Shown here piece by piece: positions 9,394 to 17,909 of a DNA stretch of 64,000 nt. The first letter of the stretch is position 1, and each line of letters opens with the position of its first letter. A program made the position numbers and the translations under genes. The stretch is from contig AP024867.1 of the NCBI GenBank assembly GCA_024346835.1, positions 372,001 through 436,000 on the forward strand, given 5' to 3'. The notes under the pieces are model-generated. The model searched no databases. It was not told the origin of the DNA and saw only the letters and a program-made list of their open reading frames with translations. The DNA is from Vibrio comitans (GTDB lineage: Bacteria > Pseudomonadota > Gammaproteobacteria > Enterobacterales > Vibrionaceae).

Positions 9394-10428
9394 ATGAAAA
9401 GTAAACTCTATGCTAGCGCCCTTTGTGCGGCGACACTGTTTTCTTTGCCTGCATTGGCAGCCGACAAAGAATTGTATTTCTACAACTGGTCGGAATACAT
9501 TCCAAACCAGGTACTAGAAGATTTCACAAAAGAAACTGGCATTAAGGTGATTTACTCCACCTATGAATCCAACGAAAGCATGTACGCCAAACTAAAGACT
9601 CAAGGTTCTGGTTACGACTTAGTGGTGCCATCCACATACTTCGTATCGAAAATGCGGAAAGAAGGCATGCTGCAAGAGATCGACAAAACCAAGTTATCTC
9701 ACTTTGCCGATCTTGATCCTAGCTACCTAAACAAGCCATTTGACCCTAACAACAGTTACTCTATCCCTTATATCTGGGGCGCAACAGGCATTGGAGTCAA
9801 CTCAGAAATGGTTGATAGAACTTCTGTCACCAAGTGGGATGACCTTTGGGATGAAGAGTGGCGGGGTCAACTAATGCTAATGGATGACTCTCGTGAGGTC
9901 TTCCATATTGCCTTAACCAAGCTAGGATACTCGCCAAATACGACCAATCCTGATGAAATTAAAGCTGCCTATGAAGAGCTGAGAAAGCTAATGCCTAATG
10001 TATTGGTGTTTAATTCAGACTTTCCCGCGAACCCATACATGGCAGGTGAAGTATCATTAGGTATGTTGTGGAATGGCTCAGCTTACATGGCTCGTGAAGA
10101 AGGTGCTCCAATTGACATTATTTGGCCAGAAAAAGGCACTATCTTCTGGATGGACAGCTTAGCGATTCCATCTGGCGCTAAAAACGTTGAAGCGGCCCAT
10201 AAGATGATCAACTTCCTATTGCGCCCGGAAAATGCAGCCAAGATCGCACTAGAGATTGGTTACCCTACTCCAGTGGCGACCGCTCACGACCTACTACCGA
10301 AAGAGTTTGCAGAAAACCCGAACGTGTACCCTCCGAAAGAAGCCTTAGAAACAGGCACTTGGCAGGATGAAGTGGGAGAAGCCAGCGTGTTGTACGAAGA
10401 GTACTTCCAAAAACTTAAAGTAGAATAA
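9394..10428 (+). CDS. potD: Spermidine/putrescine-binding periplasmic protein PotD
   Basis: This 344-residue protein has a Sec signal peptide (MKSKLYASALCAATLFSLPA then LAADK) and the PotD/PotF opening ELYFYNWSEYIP. Further family blocks are YDLVVPSTYFVSKM, GATGIGVNS and LGMLWNGSAYMA. It captures polyamines in the periplasm and delivers them to PotBC. It is separated from potC by 122 bases that contain a hairpin, an arrangement that would allow its level to differ from that of the membrane genes. A clear terminator follows. Only one potD is present here. Confidence 0.95.
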   Translation: MKSKLYASALCAATLFSLPALAADKELYFYNWSEYIPNQVLEDFTKETGIKVIYSTYESNESMYAKLKTQGSGYDLVVPSTYFVSKMRKEGMLQEIDKTKLSHFADLDPSYLNKPFDPNNSYSIPYIWGATGIGVNSEMVDRTSVTKWDDLWDEEWRGQLMLMDDSREVFHIALTKLGYSPNTTNPDEIKAAYEELRKLMPNVLVFNSDFPANPYMAGEVSLGMLWNGSAYMAREEGAPIDIIWPEKGTIFWMDSLAIPSGAKNVEAAHKMINFLLRPENAAKIALEIGYPTPVATAHDLLPKEFAENPNVYPPKEALETGTWQDEVGEASVLYEEYFQKLKVE

Positions 10429-10437
10429 ATCAACAAA

Positions 10438-10469
10438 GGGCTTGTGAATGAACACAAGCCCTCTTTCTT
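10438..10469 (+). terminator. Terminator of the potABCD operon
   Basis: GGGCTTGTG (10438-10446) pairs with CACAAGCCC (10453-10461) over the loop AATGAA and is followed by TCTTTCTT. It sits directly after the potD stop codon. Confidence 0.8.
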
Positions 10470-10496
10470 ACAGTACAAAAATCTATCGTGTCATAT

Positions 10497-10599
10497 TCAT
10501 ACCAATCACAGTAAGTAATCAGAAATAGCGCAGGATAAACCCCGTTATCGAGTGTTTTAACAAGCTAGGGTGAACCGTTATTTACTATGGTTGGTATGA
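10497..10599. repeat. 103-base imperfect palindrome, MITE-like
   Basis: The left arm (10497-10518, starting TCATACCAATCACAG) and the right arm (10578-10599, ending GGTTGGTATGA) match as inverted repeats at 19 of 22 positions. The interior contains TAGCGCAGG and AACAAGCTAGGG. The right arm ends one base before the stop codon of the AhpD-like gene. The size and terminal repeats resemble short non-autonomous palindromic elements scattered in Vibrio genomes; no other copy is in this window. Confidence 0.6.
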
Positions 10600-11148
10600 C
10601 TATTTGGTCCAAGAAAACTGTTCAAACATTGGATCCACAGGCGTTTTCGCCACGTGATTCACATAGTTACTGATTACCTTTTGCGATAAACCAAGAATCA
10701 CTTCGAGTACTTGTTGCTGCCCGTATCCCGCAGCAAAGAAGGCATTCAGTTGCTCTTCTGTCACTTCACCACGCTGACGCACCATAGCAAGAGTAAAGTC
10801 ATGCAAAGCTTGCAGTTTCGCAGTTGGCATAGCTTGTTGATTGCGTAGCGCTTCAGTCAGTGCCGGATCTACCTTCATCGAGTGAGCAATACCAGTATGA
10901 GCTGGAACGCAGTAATGACATTCATGCTCTACATTGATGGTTTGCCACACAACCGTCAACTCTTCAGCGTCAAATGAGGTTGCTGTGAACTGCTGATGCA
11001 ATTGTGTATAGGCTTTCAATGTTTCTGGAGATTCAGCCATTACCGCATAAAGACCTGGGACAACACCCATTGATTTCTTTGCACCTTCCAAGATTGTTTT
11101 GCTTTTTTGTGGCGCGGTTTCTTCTGTATGTAGTGTGAATTTTCTCAT
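10600..11148 (-). CDS. Carboxymuconolactone decarboxylase / AhpD-like protein
   Basis: This 182-residue protein carries the AhpD-type redox motif ECHYCVPAHTGIA (Cys-X-X-Cys and a following His, residues about 107-119). Helices typical of the CMD/AhpD fold follow, including LGLSQKVISNYVNHVAKTPVD near the C-terminus. Family members reduce peroxiredoxins or act in peroxide and electrophile defence. The gene is monocistronic; a 27-base dyad about 100 bases upstream is a probable repressor operator. The ATG at 11148 has GGAGAGAAC upstream. The exact partner is unknown. Confidence 0.85.
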   Translation of the reverse strand: MRKFTLHTEETAPQKSKTILEGAKKSMGVVPGLYAVMAESPETLKAYTQLHQQFTATSFDAEELTVVWQTINVEHECHYCVPAHTGIAHSMKVDPALTEALRNQQAMPTAKLQALHDFTLAMVRQRGEVTEEQLNAFFAAGYGQQQVLEVILGLSQKVISNYVNHVAKTPVDPMFEQFSWTK

Positions 11149-11247
11149 TTGTTCTCTCCAGTAATAGTGCTTTGCATTCGTATGAGACCCGTTTTCACAG
11201 GAGCCTCTTCCCCCTGCCGATGGAATAAACTATACGCTCGCGGTAAC

Positions 11248-11274
11248 GATCGTTCAAGATATATCTGAACGATC
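11248..11274. promoter_or_regulatory. Near-perfect dyad, candidate operator of the AhpD-like gene
   Basis: GATCGTTCA (11248-11256) and TGAACGATC (11266-11274) are exact inverted repeats, and the centre contains the palindrome GATATATC. The whole 27-base site is symmetric apart from one inserted base. It lies about 100 bases upstream of the AhpD-like start. The size and symmetry suit a TetR-type dimeric repressor. Confidence 0.6.
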
Positions 11275-11573
11275 ACTCAAATAAGTTTTATTGTTCAATA
11301 TAAGCAGCTGAATTTATTACGTTTTAACTTCAATTATGGAGTAGTTCTGCGCTAAAAATTTCTAGAAAGTGTGATTATAAGACTGGCAATAAAAGGACTC
11401 GGTAACAGGAAAAGTATTGCTAATCAGTAGGATAGAGAAGAAAACTCATGAATAAATAGGCTGCAATTCATGACGTACCAACACCATTTTTTTAATTTGG
11501 CGTAAAATGGTCACATTAATTTCAGGTTTATCCTTTAGACTGCACTTGTGTGTATTACAAAAGGTCTACCTTA

Positions 11574-11828
11574 ATGTCAAAAGTGTCTCTCAACACTCTT
11601 TCTGCTATCTACAACTACGTAAATTTAGCCAAGAAACTCCGAGCAACATCCGGTGAAGTAGCCGTTAGGGATAGTCAAAAACTGATAGACAACGCTTTGG
11701 ATTTAACGGACTTAGGAATAGCGAGCACCAACAAACAGGAAAATTTCGAGTCAGATACACAACTACTTCTGAAGTTTCTAGAAGAAGAATTGGATAAACG
11801 TAAGCTAAGATTCGATGTCTTAGAGTAG
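11574..11828 (+). CDS. Small cytosolic protein of unknown function
   Basis: This is an 84-residue reading frame starting MSKVSLNTLSAIYNYVNLAK. The ATG at 11574 has AAAGGT at a good distance upstream; an in-frame ATG eight codons earlier lacks a ribosome site. The sequence is rich in charged helices (LLLKFLEEELDKRKLRFDVL) and has no signal peptide or membrane segment. It begins a stretch with few genes. I do not recognise a family. Codon use looks normal for the window, so it is probably real. Confidence 0.55.
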   Translation: MSKVSLNTLSAIYNYVNLAKKLRATSGEVAVRDSQKLIDNALDLTDLGIASTNKQENFESDTQLLLKFLEEELDKRKLRFDVLE

Positions 11829-11949
11829 ACCACTTTCACGATGCAGAAGTGGTCATTGGGCCGGTACATTAGCGTTAAAAGCGACGCTATACAGGCCCAA
11901 AACACTCCCTGAAGTGCAGGTTGATAGTCGACCTGTACCAAAGTCTAAA

Positions 11950-12096
11950 TTACCGACTTTGTGCGACTTTAATCAATGTTGCTAAGATAAAAACGCCGAA
12001 CAGCACATATAAGTTAAACGCCCATGCGATCATCGCAATAGTAAACGCTAGCAAAGTGCCGCCTTGATTACCCCAAAATGTCATTTTCTTGTTCAT
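11950..12096 (-). CDS. Small single-helix membrane protein (48 residues)
   Basis: The frame starts MNKKMTFWGNQGGTLLAFTI and ends LIKVAQSR, followed by TAA. Residues about 13-42 are continuously hydrophobic (LLAFTIAMIAWAFNLYVLFG and VFILATL), enough for one or two helices, with basic flanks. An AGGTGGTGGGG tract immediately upstream of the ATG at 12096 is a strong ribosome binding site. It faces the unknown gene at 11574-11828 tail to tail. No family is recognised. Confidence 0.65.
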   Translation of the reverse strand: MNKKMTFWGNQGGTLLAFTIAMIAWAFNLYVLFGVFILATLIKVAQSR

Positions 12097-13246
12097 AACC
12101 CCACCACCTATTTGCAGAGAAGACTAACAAAGTGGGTCAATAGGCTATCCGTTGGGCTTATTCATTATGCTTTTCGGGTGCACTATTATTATGCAACAAG
12201 TTACCGACTAACGCATTGATACTGTTCGCATTTTAAACGAAACTTTCTGCAATAAAACTTTTGGTGATGCATAGACCTGATCAACTATCTAATCGACTAC
12301 ACTAAAAATTTCATTCGTATTTTCTACTAGAGTTGCACCAGTACTTGACTTACCTAACTTCCATGTAAAAGGCTTTCCACCGTCTTTCTAATTAAGACTG
12401 TAGTAACGACCGCCTGCTTTTCTATCAATAGGTGTCAAGTATTTAACACCGCAAATCGCAGCTTTCTTATATTCTTACCCTATATCTTAGTATTCTACGA
12501 CCTCAATCTGTTAGTTTTTACCAACTTAAATAGGACGGTTTGACCACATATGACTTGCTCAAACGGCCTATAATTGATTCTCGCTAACCAGACGTTAATT
12601 CCGATATCAGTAGGATAAATAGCATCAGACCAATCTAGTTAGGTTGTATTTGTTTCTTTTCTTAGTCTGGTAATCTGTTTTATTAAACGCTGTTCCTTAC
12701 CTCTAGTCTTATAGCCATATTCAGATAATCACTTGGTTAGCGCCTTACTCTCCTCAGAAATAAAGTCCGAATACCTAATTGTTAATCTCGTTCTTTAACG
12801 TATCTGAGGAGAGTCTAAAACAAGAAATTCACTCTCTATCAGTACACTTATGCTTAACCAGTTCGCCATTGGCACACAGGGTGTAGTTGTTTATTAAACC
12901 CATTTTCTTAATATGTAGTTTTGCCTGCGTCGCTAGACAATAAACTCTATAGAATAGAGAAACTTTCTGATGAAAGAATCCCAGCCACGAAACACAGATT
13001 AAGTTCCTCTATCGAATTTGTGCCTTGTTGATTTGATGGGAGTTACGTAGCAATCATTGAGTTGTCAATTCTGTCTATTTTATCATCGTTTTATAGTTCA
13101 ATAAACAAACTTTATTTAGTGTCTTTTTATCTGAAAGTAAACATTAATTCATTGAACTTAGTAATATTTTTTAAATAATCATATGCAATGCGAATGGTAT
13201 ACCTGATACACTTAATTTAATTAGGGAAATACGTAAGACTAGAGAT
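12097..13246. other. Gene-poor 1.15-kb stretch, probably decayed sequence
   Basis: No intact gene is seen. On the minus strand around 12300-12470 a broken frame reads like protein (for example CGVKYLTPIDRKAGGRYYSL, then a stop, then DGGKPFTWKLGKSSTGATLV), and near 12830-12900 a frame reads NNYTLCANGELVKHKCTDRE. Stops interrupt everything between. This suggests remnants of one or more foreign or phage-like genes. The right end must hold the promoter of the coiled-coil gene. A 12-base inverted repeat sits at 12747-12814. Confidence 0.5.
12747..12814. repeat. Perfect 12-base inverted repeat with 44-base spacer
   Basis: ACTCTCCTCAGA (12747-12758) and TCTGAGGAGAGT (12803-12814) are exact complements. 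No T run follows on either strand, so it is not an obvious terminator. It may be a leftover end pair of a mobile element or a stable RNA hairpin. Confidence 0.5.
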
Positions 13247-14728
13247 ATGGAAAGTAAGTTCGAAGACATCAAAGATATTAATGTGGATGAGTTATTCAAA
13301 GACATTGATGTCAGCAACCTAACAAAGCCACTTAACTCATATCTAAAAACCTTGGACTCTTTCTACACAGAGTATTCTAGCAATCATCACCCTGCTCTAT
13401 TCCGTTGGTTTGTTGATTTCAACCCAGATAACTTTAATGATGGCGAGCTCGATTTTACTGTCAAAGCACTTCGAAAAGCCAATTATGATGACAGCGCGCT
13501 ACGCGATGAACAGGTAATCCTGTTCTCTCAGCCAATGATTGTATCTGAGGTAAATTGCGCGAATGTTCCTAACAATAAAAATGTAAACGCGCTTAGGTTA
13601 ATTTCATTTATCGGTTCAGAAAAGAAATTTATTACCCACAAAACTGCTAGTTCATCTAATAAGCTTTATGCTGGGAGTAATGCAGAACTAGTGACCACTT
13701 ATAAAGTACATGAAACTGCTCTCGGAATGATTCTGCCTCGAAATTCCAAGTTCCATTCTTTCAAAATTGCGAGTTTCCAAAGCCTTCACACAGATTACGA
13801 TAAATTAGAGCGAACTCAAAAAGCCCTACAGGATGCTAGTGACCGACCTAAAATTGCAATTCAAAACATCTCAGGTAAATTCAATGATATTAATGGGTTG
13901 ATTAACACAAAGCGTAGTCAATGCAATTTACTTGATATAGAGCTTAATTCACTAGGGCAAGAGCAATCATATCTAGAGGGCAGCATTGAAAGCCACAGAG
14001 TTCATTTAGACAAAGTAAAAAAAGATACCGATAGTGCGACTAGAAAATTTGATAAAATTAATAATGAAATATCGGACGCAGAAGACAAGTTAGAAGAAAC
14101 AAAAGCACAGCTGAAAGTCGAATCCAACCTATTAAAACAAGAGAAAGGTAAGTTACTTTCACTTAAAAAAGACCTAGCAAATGAAATCAATGCCGTGCTT
14201 GCTGTCAAAGAGGAGTTAGAGAAAGCAAAAAATGACAAGAACACAACGACTCTCGACTCGCTTGGTCACTCTAAGGAAACTGAAGAGCAGTTAAGGGGCT
14301 ACTATTGCTACGCAGCCCTTACTTTCTTTTGTTTAGTTTGCATGGCTCTCTACGTGTACTCAAATGGTCAAAACCTTAACGACATTCTACCTGATTTAGT
14401 GGACGTAAATGTATGGGACATTTTACTTAGTAGGCTTCCTTTAGTTGCGGCAACAACACTAATTATTGGTGGCTTATCTGGCGTGTTTTTCTACTTAGTT
14501 AGGCAGATAGTGTCCCTTAACACTGACAAAATGGCTATGCTAAAAGCCGGCATTTTAGCTCGACAAATAACTGAATCTCTTGATTGTGGAGAGATGAGCG
14601 AGGCAGACAAATTAAAAATGCAGCGTAATACTAAGATAGAGCTTATAACTCAAGTATTTGCAAAAAATGAAAACAACCAAGTCCAAAACAAGTTTATAGT
14701 TGATGCGCTAAAAGCTCTTAAATCATAG
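13247..14728 (+). CDS. Orphan coiled-coil membrane protein of unknown function
   Basis: This 493-residue protein has three parts. Residues 1-180 are a soluble domain without recognised motif (for example HPALFRWFVDFNPDNF). Residues about 185-345 form a long, highly charged coiled coil (SDAEDKLEETKAQLKVESNL). Two membrane helices follow at about 352-372 (CYAALTFFCLVCMALYVYS) and 398-420 (PLVAATTLIIGGLSGVFFYL), then a 70-residue helical tail. No signal peptide is present, so the N-domain and coil should be cytoplasmic or tail-anchored. It stands alone after a decayed region and has its own terminator, which suggests acquired DNA. I cannot name a family. Confidence 0.75.
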   Translation: MESKFEDIKDINVDELFKDIDVSNLTKPLNSYLKTLDSFYTEYSSNHHPALFRWFVDFNPDNFNDGELDFTVKALRKANYDDSALRDEQVILFSQPMIVSEVNCANVPNNKNVNALRLISFIGSEKKFITHKTASSSNKLYAGSNAELVTTYKVHETALGMILPRNSKFHSFKIASFQSLHTDYDKLERTQKALQDASDRPKIAIQNISGKFNDINGLINTKRSQCNLLDIELNSLGQEQSYLEGSIESHRVHLDKVKKDTDSATRKFDKINNEISDAEDKLEETKAQLKVESNLLKQEKGKLLSLKKDLANEINAVLAVKEELEKAKNDKNTTTLDSLGHSKETEEQLRGYYCYAALTFFCLVCMALYVYSNGQNLNDILPDLVDVNVWDILLSRLPLVAATTLIIGGLSGVFFYLVRQIVSLNTDKMAMLKAGILARQITESLDCGEMSEADKLKMQRNTKIELITQVFAKNENNQVQNKFIVDALKALKS

Positions 14729-14742
14729 TAATCTGAACACGC

Positions 14743-14766
14743 AAAAACCGCCGAAAGGCGGTTTTT
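14743..14766 (+). terminator. Terminator of the coiled-coil gene
   Basis: AAAAACCGCC (14743-14752) and GGCGGTTTTT (14757-14766) pair perfectly around a GAAA tetraloop, ending in a T run. It is a textbook Rho-independent terminator 15 bases after the stop codon, and could work on both strands. Confidence 0.9.
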
Positions 14767-14857
14767 AGTAGTAGGAGGCCTATTTGAACATTCACGGTGC
14801 TTGTACATTATTTTCGAAAAGTGCAATAACTAGAAAAACAAAAGTCTTGCTCCAAAA

Positions 14858-15532
14858 TTACTCCAACTCCACCTTCGGTCTGAATACCATTTCATGAACA
14901 ATGACATCTTCAGGGAGTTTGAGTAATCCAAGTATTGTGCGAGCAACACTTTCTGGCTGCATATATTCAGGTCTATCAGCCTGCCTAAAGCTAGTATCAG
15001 TGCCCCCTGGAAGTAAATTGGTTACCTTGATTCCAAATGGCTGAGCTTCTTTCATTAACACTCCGGTAAAACCAGAAAGACCTTGCTTGGTTGCCGTATA
15101 TACAGACATTGTCTCACTAGCTCTCTTTGCTACAGTGCTGGTTACGTTAAAAATGTACCCTGACTTCTGGGCTTTCATGACCGTCAACGCTTGCTTGCAC
15201 AATAACATTGGCGCTCGCAAGTTAATGGCATACTGCAAGTCTAACTCTTCAACTGAAAACTCATCCACTGGACACTTTCGAGAGTTCATCCCTGCATTGT
15301 TGATGAGTACGTCTAAGCCACCGAGATCAGTTACAGCGTGATTGAACACCTCAGTGACATTCGCCGATAAGCTGAGATCATAGATGCCAGTGTGGCACCC
15401 CGTTAGCGCTTGTAATTCGGTTAGCTTCTCTTTGTTTCGCCCTGTTGCAAAGACTTGATGTCCCTCTGCGCACAATTGTTTTACCAACTCAAATCCAATA
15501 CCGCTACTTGCACCCGTTACGATTACCTTCAT
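14858..15532 (-). CDS. Short-chain dehydrogenase/reductase
   Basis: This 224-residue classical SDR starts MKVIVTGASSGIGFELVKQL (Rossmann TGxxxGIG motif), has NNAG near residue 81, a catalytic Ser in NVTSTVAKR and the YxxxK pair in SVYTATKQG. The ATG at 15532 has GAGGAGAAAAGG just upstream; an in-frame start nine codons earlier is poorer. Members reduce or oxidise alcohols and ketones using NAD(P)H in the cytosol. The substrate cannot be read. The gene is monocistronic, between the coiled-coil gene and the TonB cluster. Confidence 0.9.
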   Translation of the reverse strand: MKVIVTGASSGIGFELVKQLCAEGHQVFATGRNKEKLTELQALTGCHTGIYDLSLSANVTEVFNHAVTDLGGLDVLINNAGMNSRKCPVDEFSVEELDLQYAINLRAPMLLCKQALTVMKAQKSGYIFNVTSTVAKRASETMSVYTATKQGLSGFTGVLMKEAQPFGIKVTNLLPGGTDTSFRQADRPEYMQPESVARTILGLLKLPEDVIVHEMVFRPKVELE

Positions 15533-15662
15533 CCTTTTCTCCTCAATAGTCGTTCGCACCTAACCTCAATCTACCCTTTCTTAACATTCAATACACAATC
15601 AAAGGATGCAATATGTGTAGTTAAACGTAAGCAATTGAAACTCAGTCTGGAATAACACATAT

Positions 15663-15688
15663 AAAAAATGCCACCCGAAGGCAGCATT
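15663..15688 (-). terminator. Terminator of the TonB cluster
   Basis: On the minus strand AATGCTGCC, loop TTCG and GGTGGCATT form a nine-pair stem with a UUCG tetraloop and two G-U pairs. It is followed by six T residues and lies just after the TPR gene. Confidence 0.8.
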
Positions 15689-15694
15689 GTTTAT

Positions 15695-16864
15695 TTATTG
15701 TGGTTGATTCAAATATCGAATCCAATTCAGCGCAGCTCGGTCTGATTTAATCTGGTTGGCTTTTTGAGCATGCTTGAGTGCCTGCTCTCGATTGCCTAAG
15801 CGATAGTATGCTTCAACGCGGGTTAGCTCTCTTCTTGAGCTCTCTTCAACCTTGCTTAACTGAGATACCGCTGTCGTATACTGCTTGTTTTGCATGAGCA
15901 ATTGAATGTAAGACCAACGATAATCGCTATCTTTACTCGACGCTCTAGCCCAAGCATTAAGCGATTCATTCCACTCTCGAGCCTGTTGCCAGTACTGCGC
16001 TTCAACAGCAAGATCCTTCGCTTTTGCAGTATCGCCTTTGTTCAAATCATGGAATATTTGAGCTGACTTCTCTGGCACACCTTGTTTGGAGTACAGTTGG
16101 GCCATCATTCGAAATTGATCTTTGGTGAGTTCAAACCCTGCTCGCTCATACTGCTTGAGTGTTGAAAGCGCTTGTTGGTAGTTCCCTACTCTTAAGTACA
16201 GATTGAGTGTTTGTGTCCACCAACGTTCTGTTTCGGGCTCCAGTCCTCTTAATACTAATGTGGTTTTTAACGCATTATTCCATTGCTTCAATGAAAGCTC
16301 TGCGCCCAGACGCAGATTCAATACTGACGTTGTCGTCTTACCACCAGCAGAGTAATAACTCTTCGATGCGTTCAACACTGACGTCCAACTTTCCATTTGG
16401 TAGTTAGCTTGCCCAATGCGAAGCCAGATCTGTTGAACCGTCTCTGGTTGCAAGGATTTGAGATTCTTATTCTGAGCAATAACCTGATGGTAATTATCTA
16501 GCGCTTGGCGCATCTTGCCATTAGATAACTGAATATCCGCCAGCATTCGCTGCGTTTCGATATGCTGCTCAGCAGGGAGACCTTTAAGTTCGACAGAATG
16601 CGACAACGCCCTTTCAGCTTTCGCGCTTTCCGCTTCCTGCCAATACAAGATGCCTAGCATTCGCTGTACATAAGAAGTGTCAAAGGCTCTACTAGAGTCC
16701 ACTCCCTCTAGAACCTCGATCGCCTTTGCGTCATCGCCTTGGCTTTGCAATTCATAAGCTTGGTGAACTCGGCTGGCTGTAGAGCGGCTCAGTTCTTGGG
16801 CATTCACATTTGAACCAAACAAAATAGCTGTCAGCACAAGCGTAATAAATGGTCTGTTCATCAT
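15695..16864 (-). CDS. TPR-repeat protein of the TonB cluster
   Basis: This is a roughly 389-residue exported protein. It starts MMNRPFITLVLTAILFGSNV then NAQ, a Sec signal. Tetratricopeptide-like helices run through the rest (AYELQSQGDDAKAIEVLEGV, YQQALSTLKQYERAGFEL and others). The ATG at 16864 overlaps the tonB stop as ATGA, so it is translationally coupled. A TPR gene closes the TonB2-type clusters of Vibrio, where such a protein may support the energy-transducing complex or a client receptor. A longer in-frame start inside tonB is unlikely. Confidence 0.85.
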   Translation of the reverse strand: MMNRPFITLVLTAILFGSNVNAQELSRSTASRVHQAYELQSQGDDAKAIEVLEGVDSSRAFDTSYVQRMLGILYWQEAESAKAERALSHSVELKGLPAEQHIETQRMLADIQLSNGKMRQALDNYHQVIAQNKNLKSLQPETVQQIWLRIGQANYQMESWTSVLNASKSYYSAGGKTTTSVLNLRLGAELSLKQWNNALKTTLVLRGLEPETERWWTQTLNLYLRVGNYQQALSTLKQYERAGFELTKDQFRMMAQLYSKQGVPEKSAQIFHDLNKGDTAKAKDLAVEAQYWQQAREWNESLNAWARASSKDSDYRWSYIQLLMQNKQYTTAVSQLSKVEESSRRELTRVEAYYRLGNREQALKHAQKANQIKSDRAALNWIRYLNQPQ

Positions 16865-17484
16865 TGCAGTTTGAACTCCAACTTCACGGTTTGACCTTCT
16901 CGAGGCGTTGCCTTGCCATTGACGACTAAGGGTTGGTACTTCCAACGCTGTAGCGCTCTTGTCGCTTCTCTATCAAACACTCGTTTAGGCTCACTCTGCA
17001 CCACTTCAATATCAATAGGGTTACCTATTTCGTTGATGGTAAAGCTCATTACTACATAGCCTTCAATCTTGCGGCTCAGTGCTCTTGCCGGATATCTAGG
17101 TTCCATACGATGCAGTGGCATCACCTGTTGGTTTTGCGCAATCTTCATCGGGCCTGGATTTGAAATAGCTAGCCCTGAAACCGCAGTGTCCAACGCAACC
17201 TGAGGCAAATCTAAATTGTCCAAAGAAATTGGATTTTCCGATACATCGCTTGAGTCACTAACCTGTGTTTCTGGCGGTTGTGCCGGCTTCTCTGGAGGTT
17301 CTGGCAATTGGCGCTGACGACGTTGTGTTTGGCTATCTTGCTCTACTTGCAACATATCAAATCTGACTGTTGGCTCTTGATCAGGCAAAGAAGTCTTGCC
17401 CATATTGACCAGCCAAGTCATAAAGCCAAACACAAAAAAGGTCATCAAAATAGCAGCGGGGAGCGCAATGAATAATCGTTTCAT
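16861..17484 (-). CDS. tonB: TonB energy-transducing protein (TonB2/3 type)
   Basis: This 207-residue protein has an N-terminal membrane anchor (LFIALPAAILMTFFVFGFMT), then a short Pro/Glu-rich linker (LPEPPEKPAQPPETQ). The C-terminal TonB fold follows (residues about 120-205), with MEPRYPARALSRKIEGYVVM, QRWKYQPLVVNG and FKLQ. The linker is short, as in Vibrio TonB2/TonB3 rather than long TonB1. The ATG at 17484 is preferred over a TTG one codon earlier. It couples proton-motive force from ExbB/ExbD/TtpC to outer-membrane receptors such as the one at 25340-27511. Confidence 0.93.
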   Translation of the reverse strand: MKRLFIALPAAILMTFFVFGFMTWLVNMGKTSLPDQEPTVRFDMLQVEQDSQTQRRQRQLPEPPEKPAQPPETQVSDSSDVSENPISLDNLDLPQVALDTAVSGLAISNPGPMKIAQNQQVMPLHRMEPRYPARALSRKIEGYVVMSFTINEIGNPIDIEVVQSEPKRVFDREATRALQRWKYQPLVVNGKATPREGQTVKLEFKLQ

Positions 17485-17493
17485 CAAAAGTCT

Positions 17494-17898
17494 CTATTTC
17501 GCTGAAGTAGCCAGTGCGATTTTTTCAATACCCGCACCTTTTGCACCGTCCATCACCTCAACAACCGTGCCGTTGAAGGCAAATTTATCGGCTTGGATCA
17601 CCACTGATGCATCTGGCTTGTCAATGATCATACTTTCAAGCGTTGCTTGCACTCGTTCAACATCTACCAAGCGTTTGTCGATGTAAACCTGGTTGGTATC
17701 TGTAATGGCAATGAAAATACCGGCATCTTTTTGATTGGTTGCGTGAGCGGCTTGAGGACGATTTACCTCAACACCAGATTCACGCACAAAAGAACTTGTC
17801 ACAATGAAAAAGATCAACATGATGAATACGATATCGAGCATCGAAGTCATATCCACTTGTGCTTCTTCGTTACGCTCGCGGCGGCGTCCTAATCTCAT
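17494..17898 (-). CDS. exbD: ExbD biopolymer transport protein
   Basis: This 134-residue protein has one N-terminal membrane helix (MLDIVFIMLIFFIVTSSFV) containing the functionally required aspartate (Asp in DMTSMLDIVF). A periplasmic domain follows (VNRPQA, ITDTNQVYIDKRLVD). It forms the proton-conducting part of the ExbB-ExbD motor. It lies 11 bases after exbB and 9 bases before tonB on the same strand. Confidence 0.94.
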   Translation of the reverse strand: MRLGRRRERNEEAQVDMTSMLDIVFIMLIFFIVTSSFVRESGVEVNRPQAAHATNQKDAGIFIAITDTNQVYIDKRLVDVERVQATLESMIIDKPDASVVIQADKFAFNGTVVEVMDGAKGAGIEKIALATSAK

Positions 17899-17909
17899 AA
17901 TATTAACCT

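Noticed and set aside
13247..14728. Zorya ZorA-like or other defence motor protein
   Set aside because: The two helices lack the MotA/ExbB pore signature and there is no ZorB, ZorC, ZorD or nuclease gene beside it.
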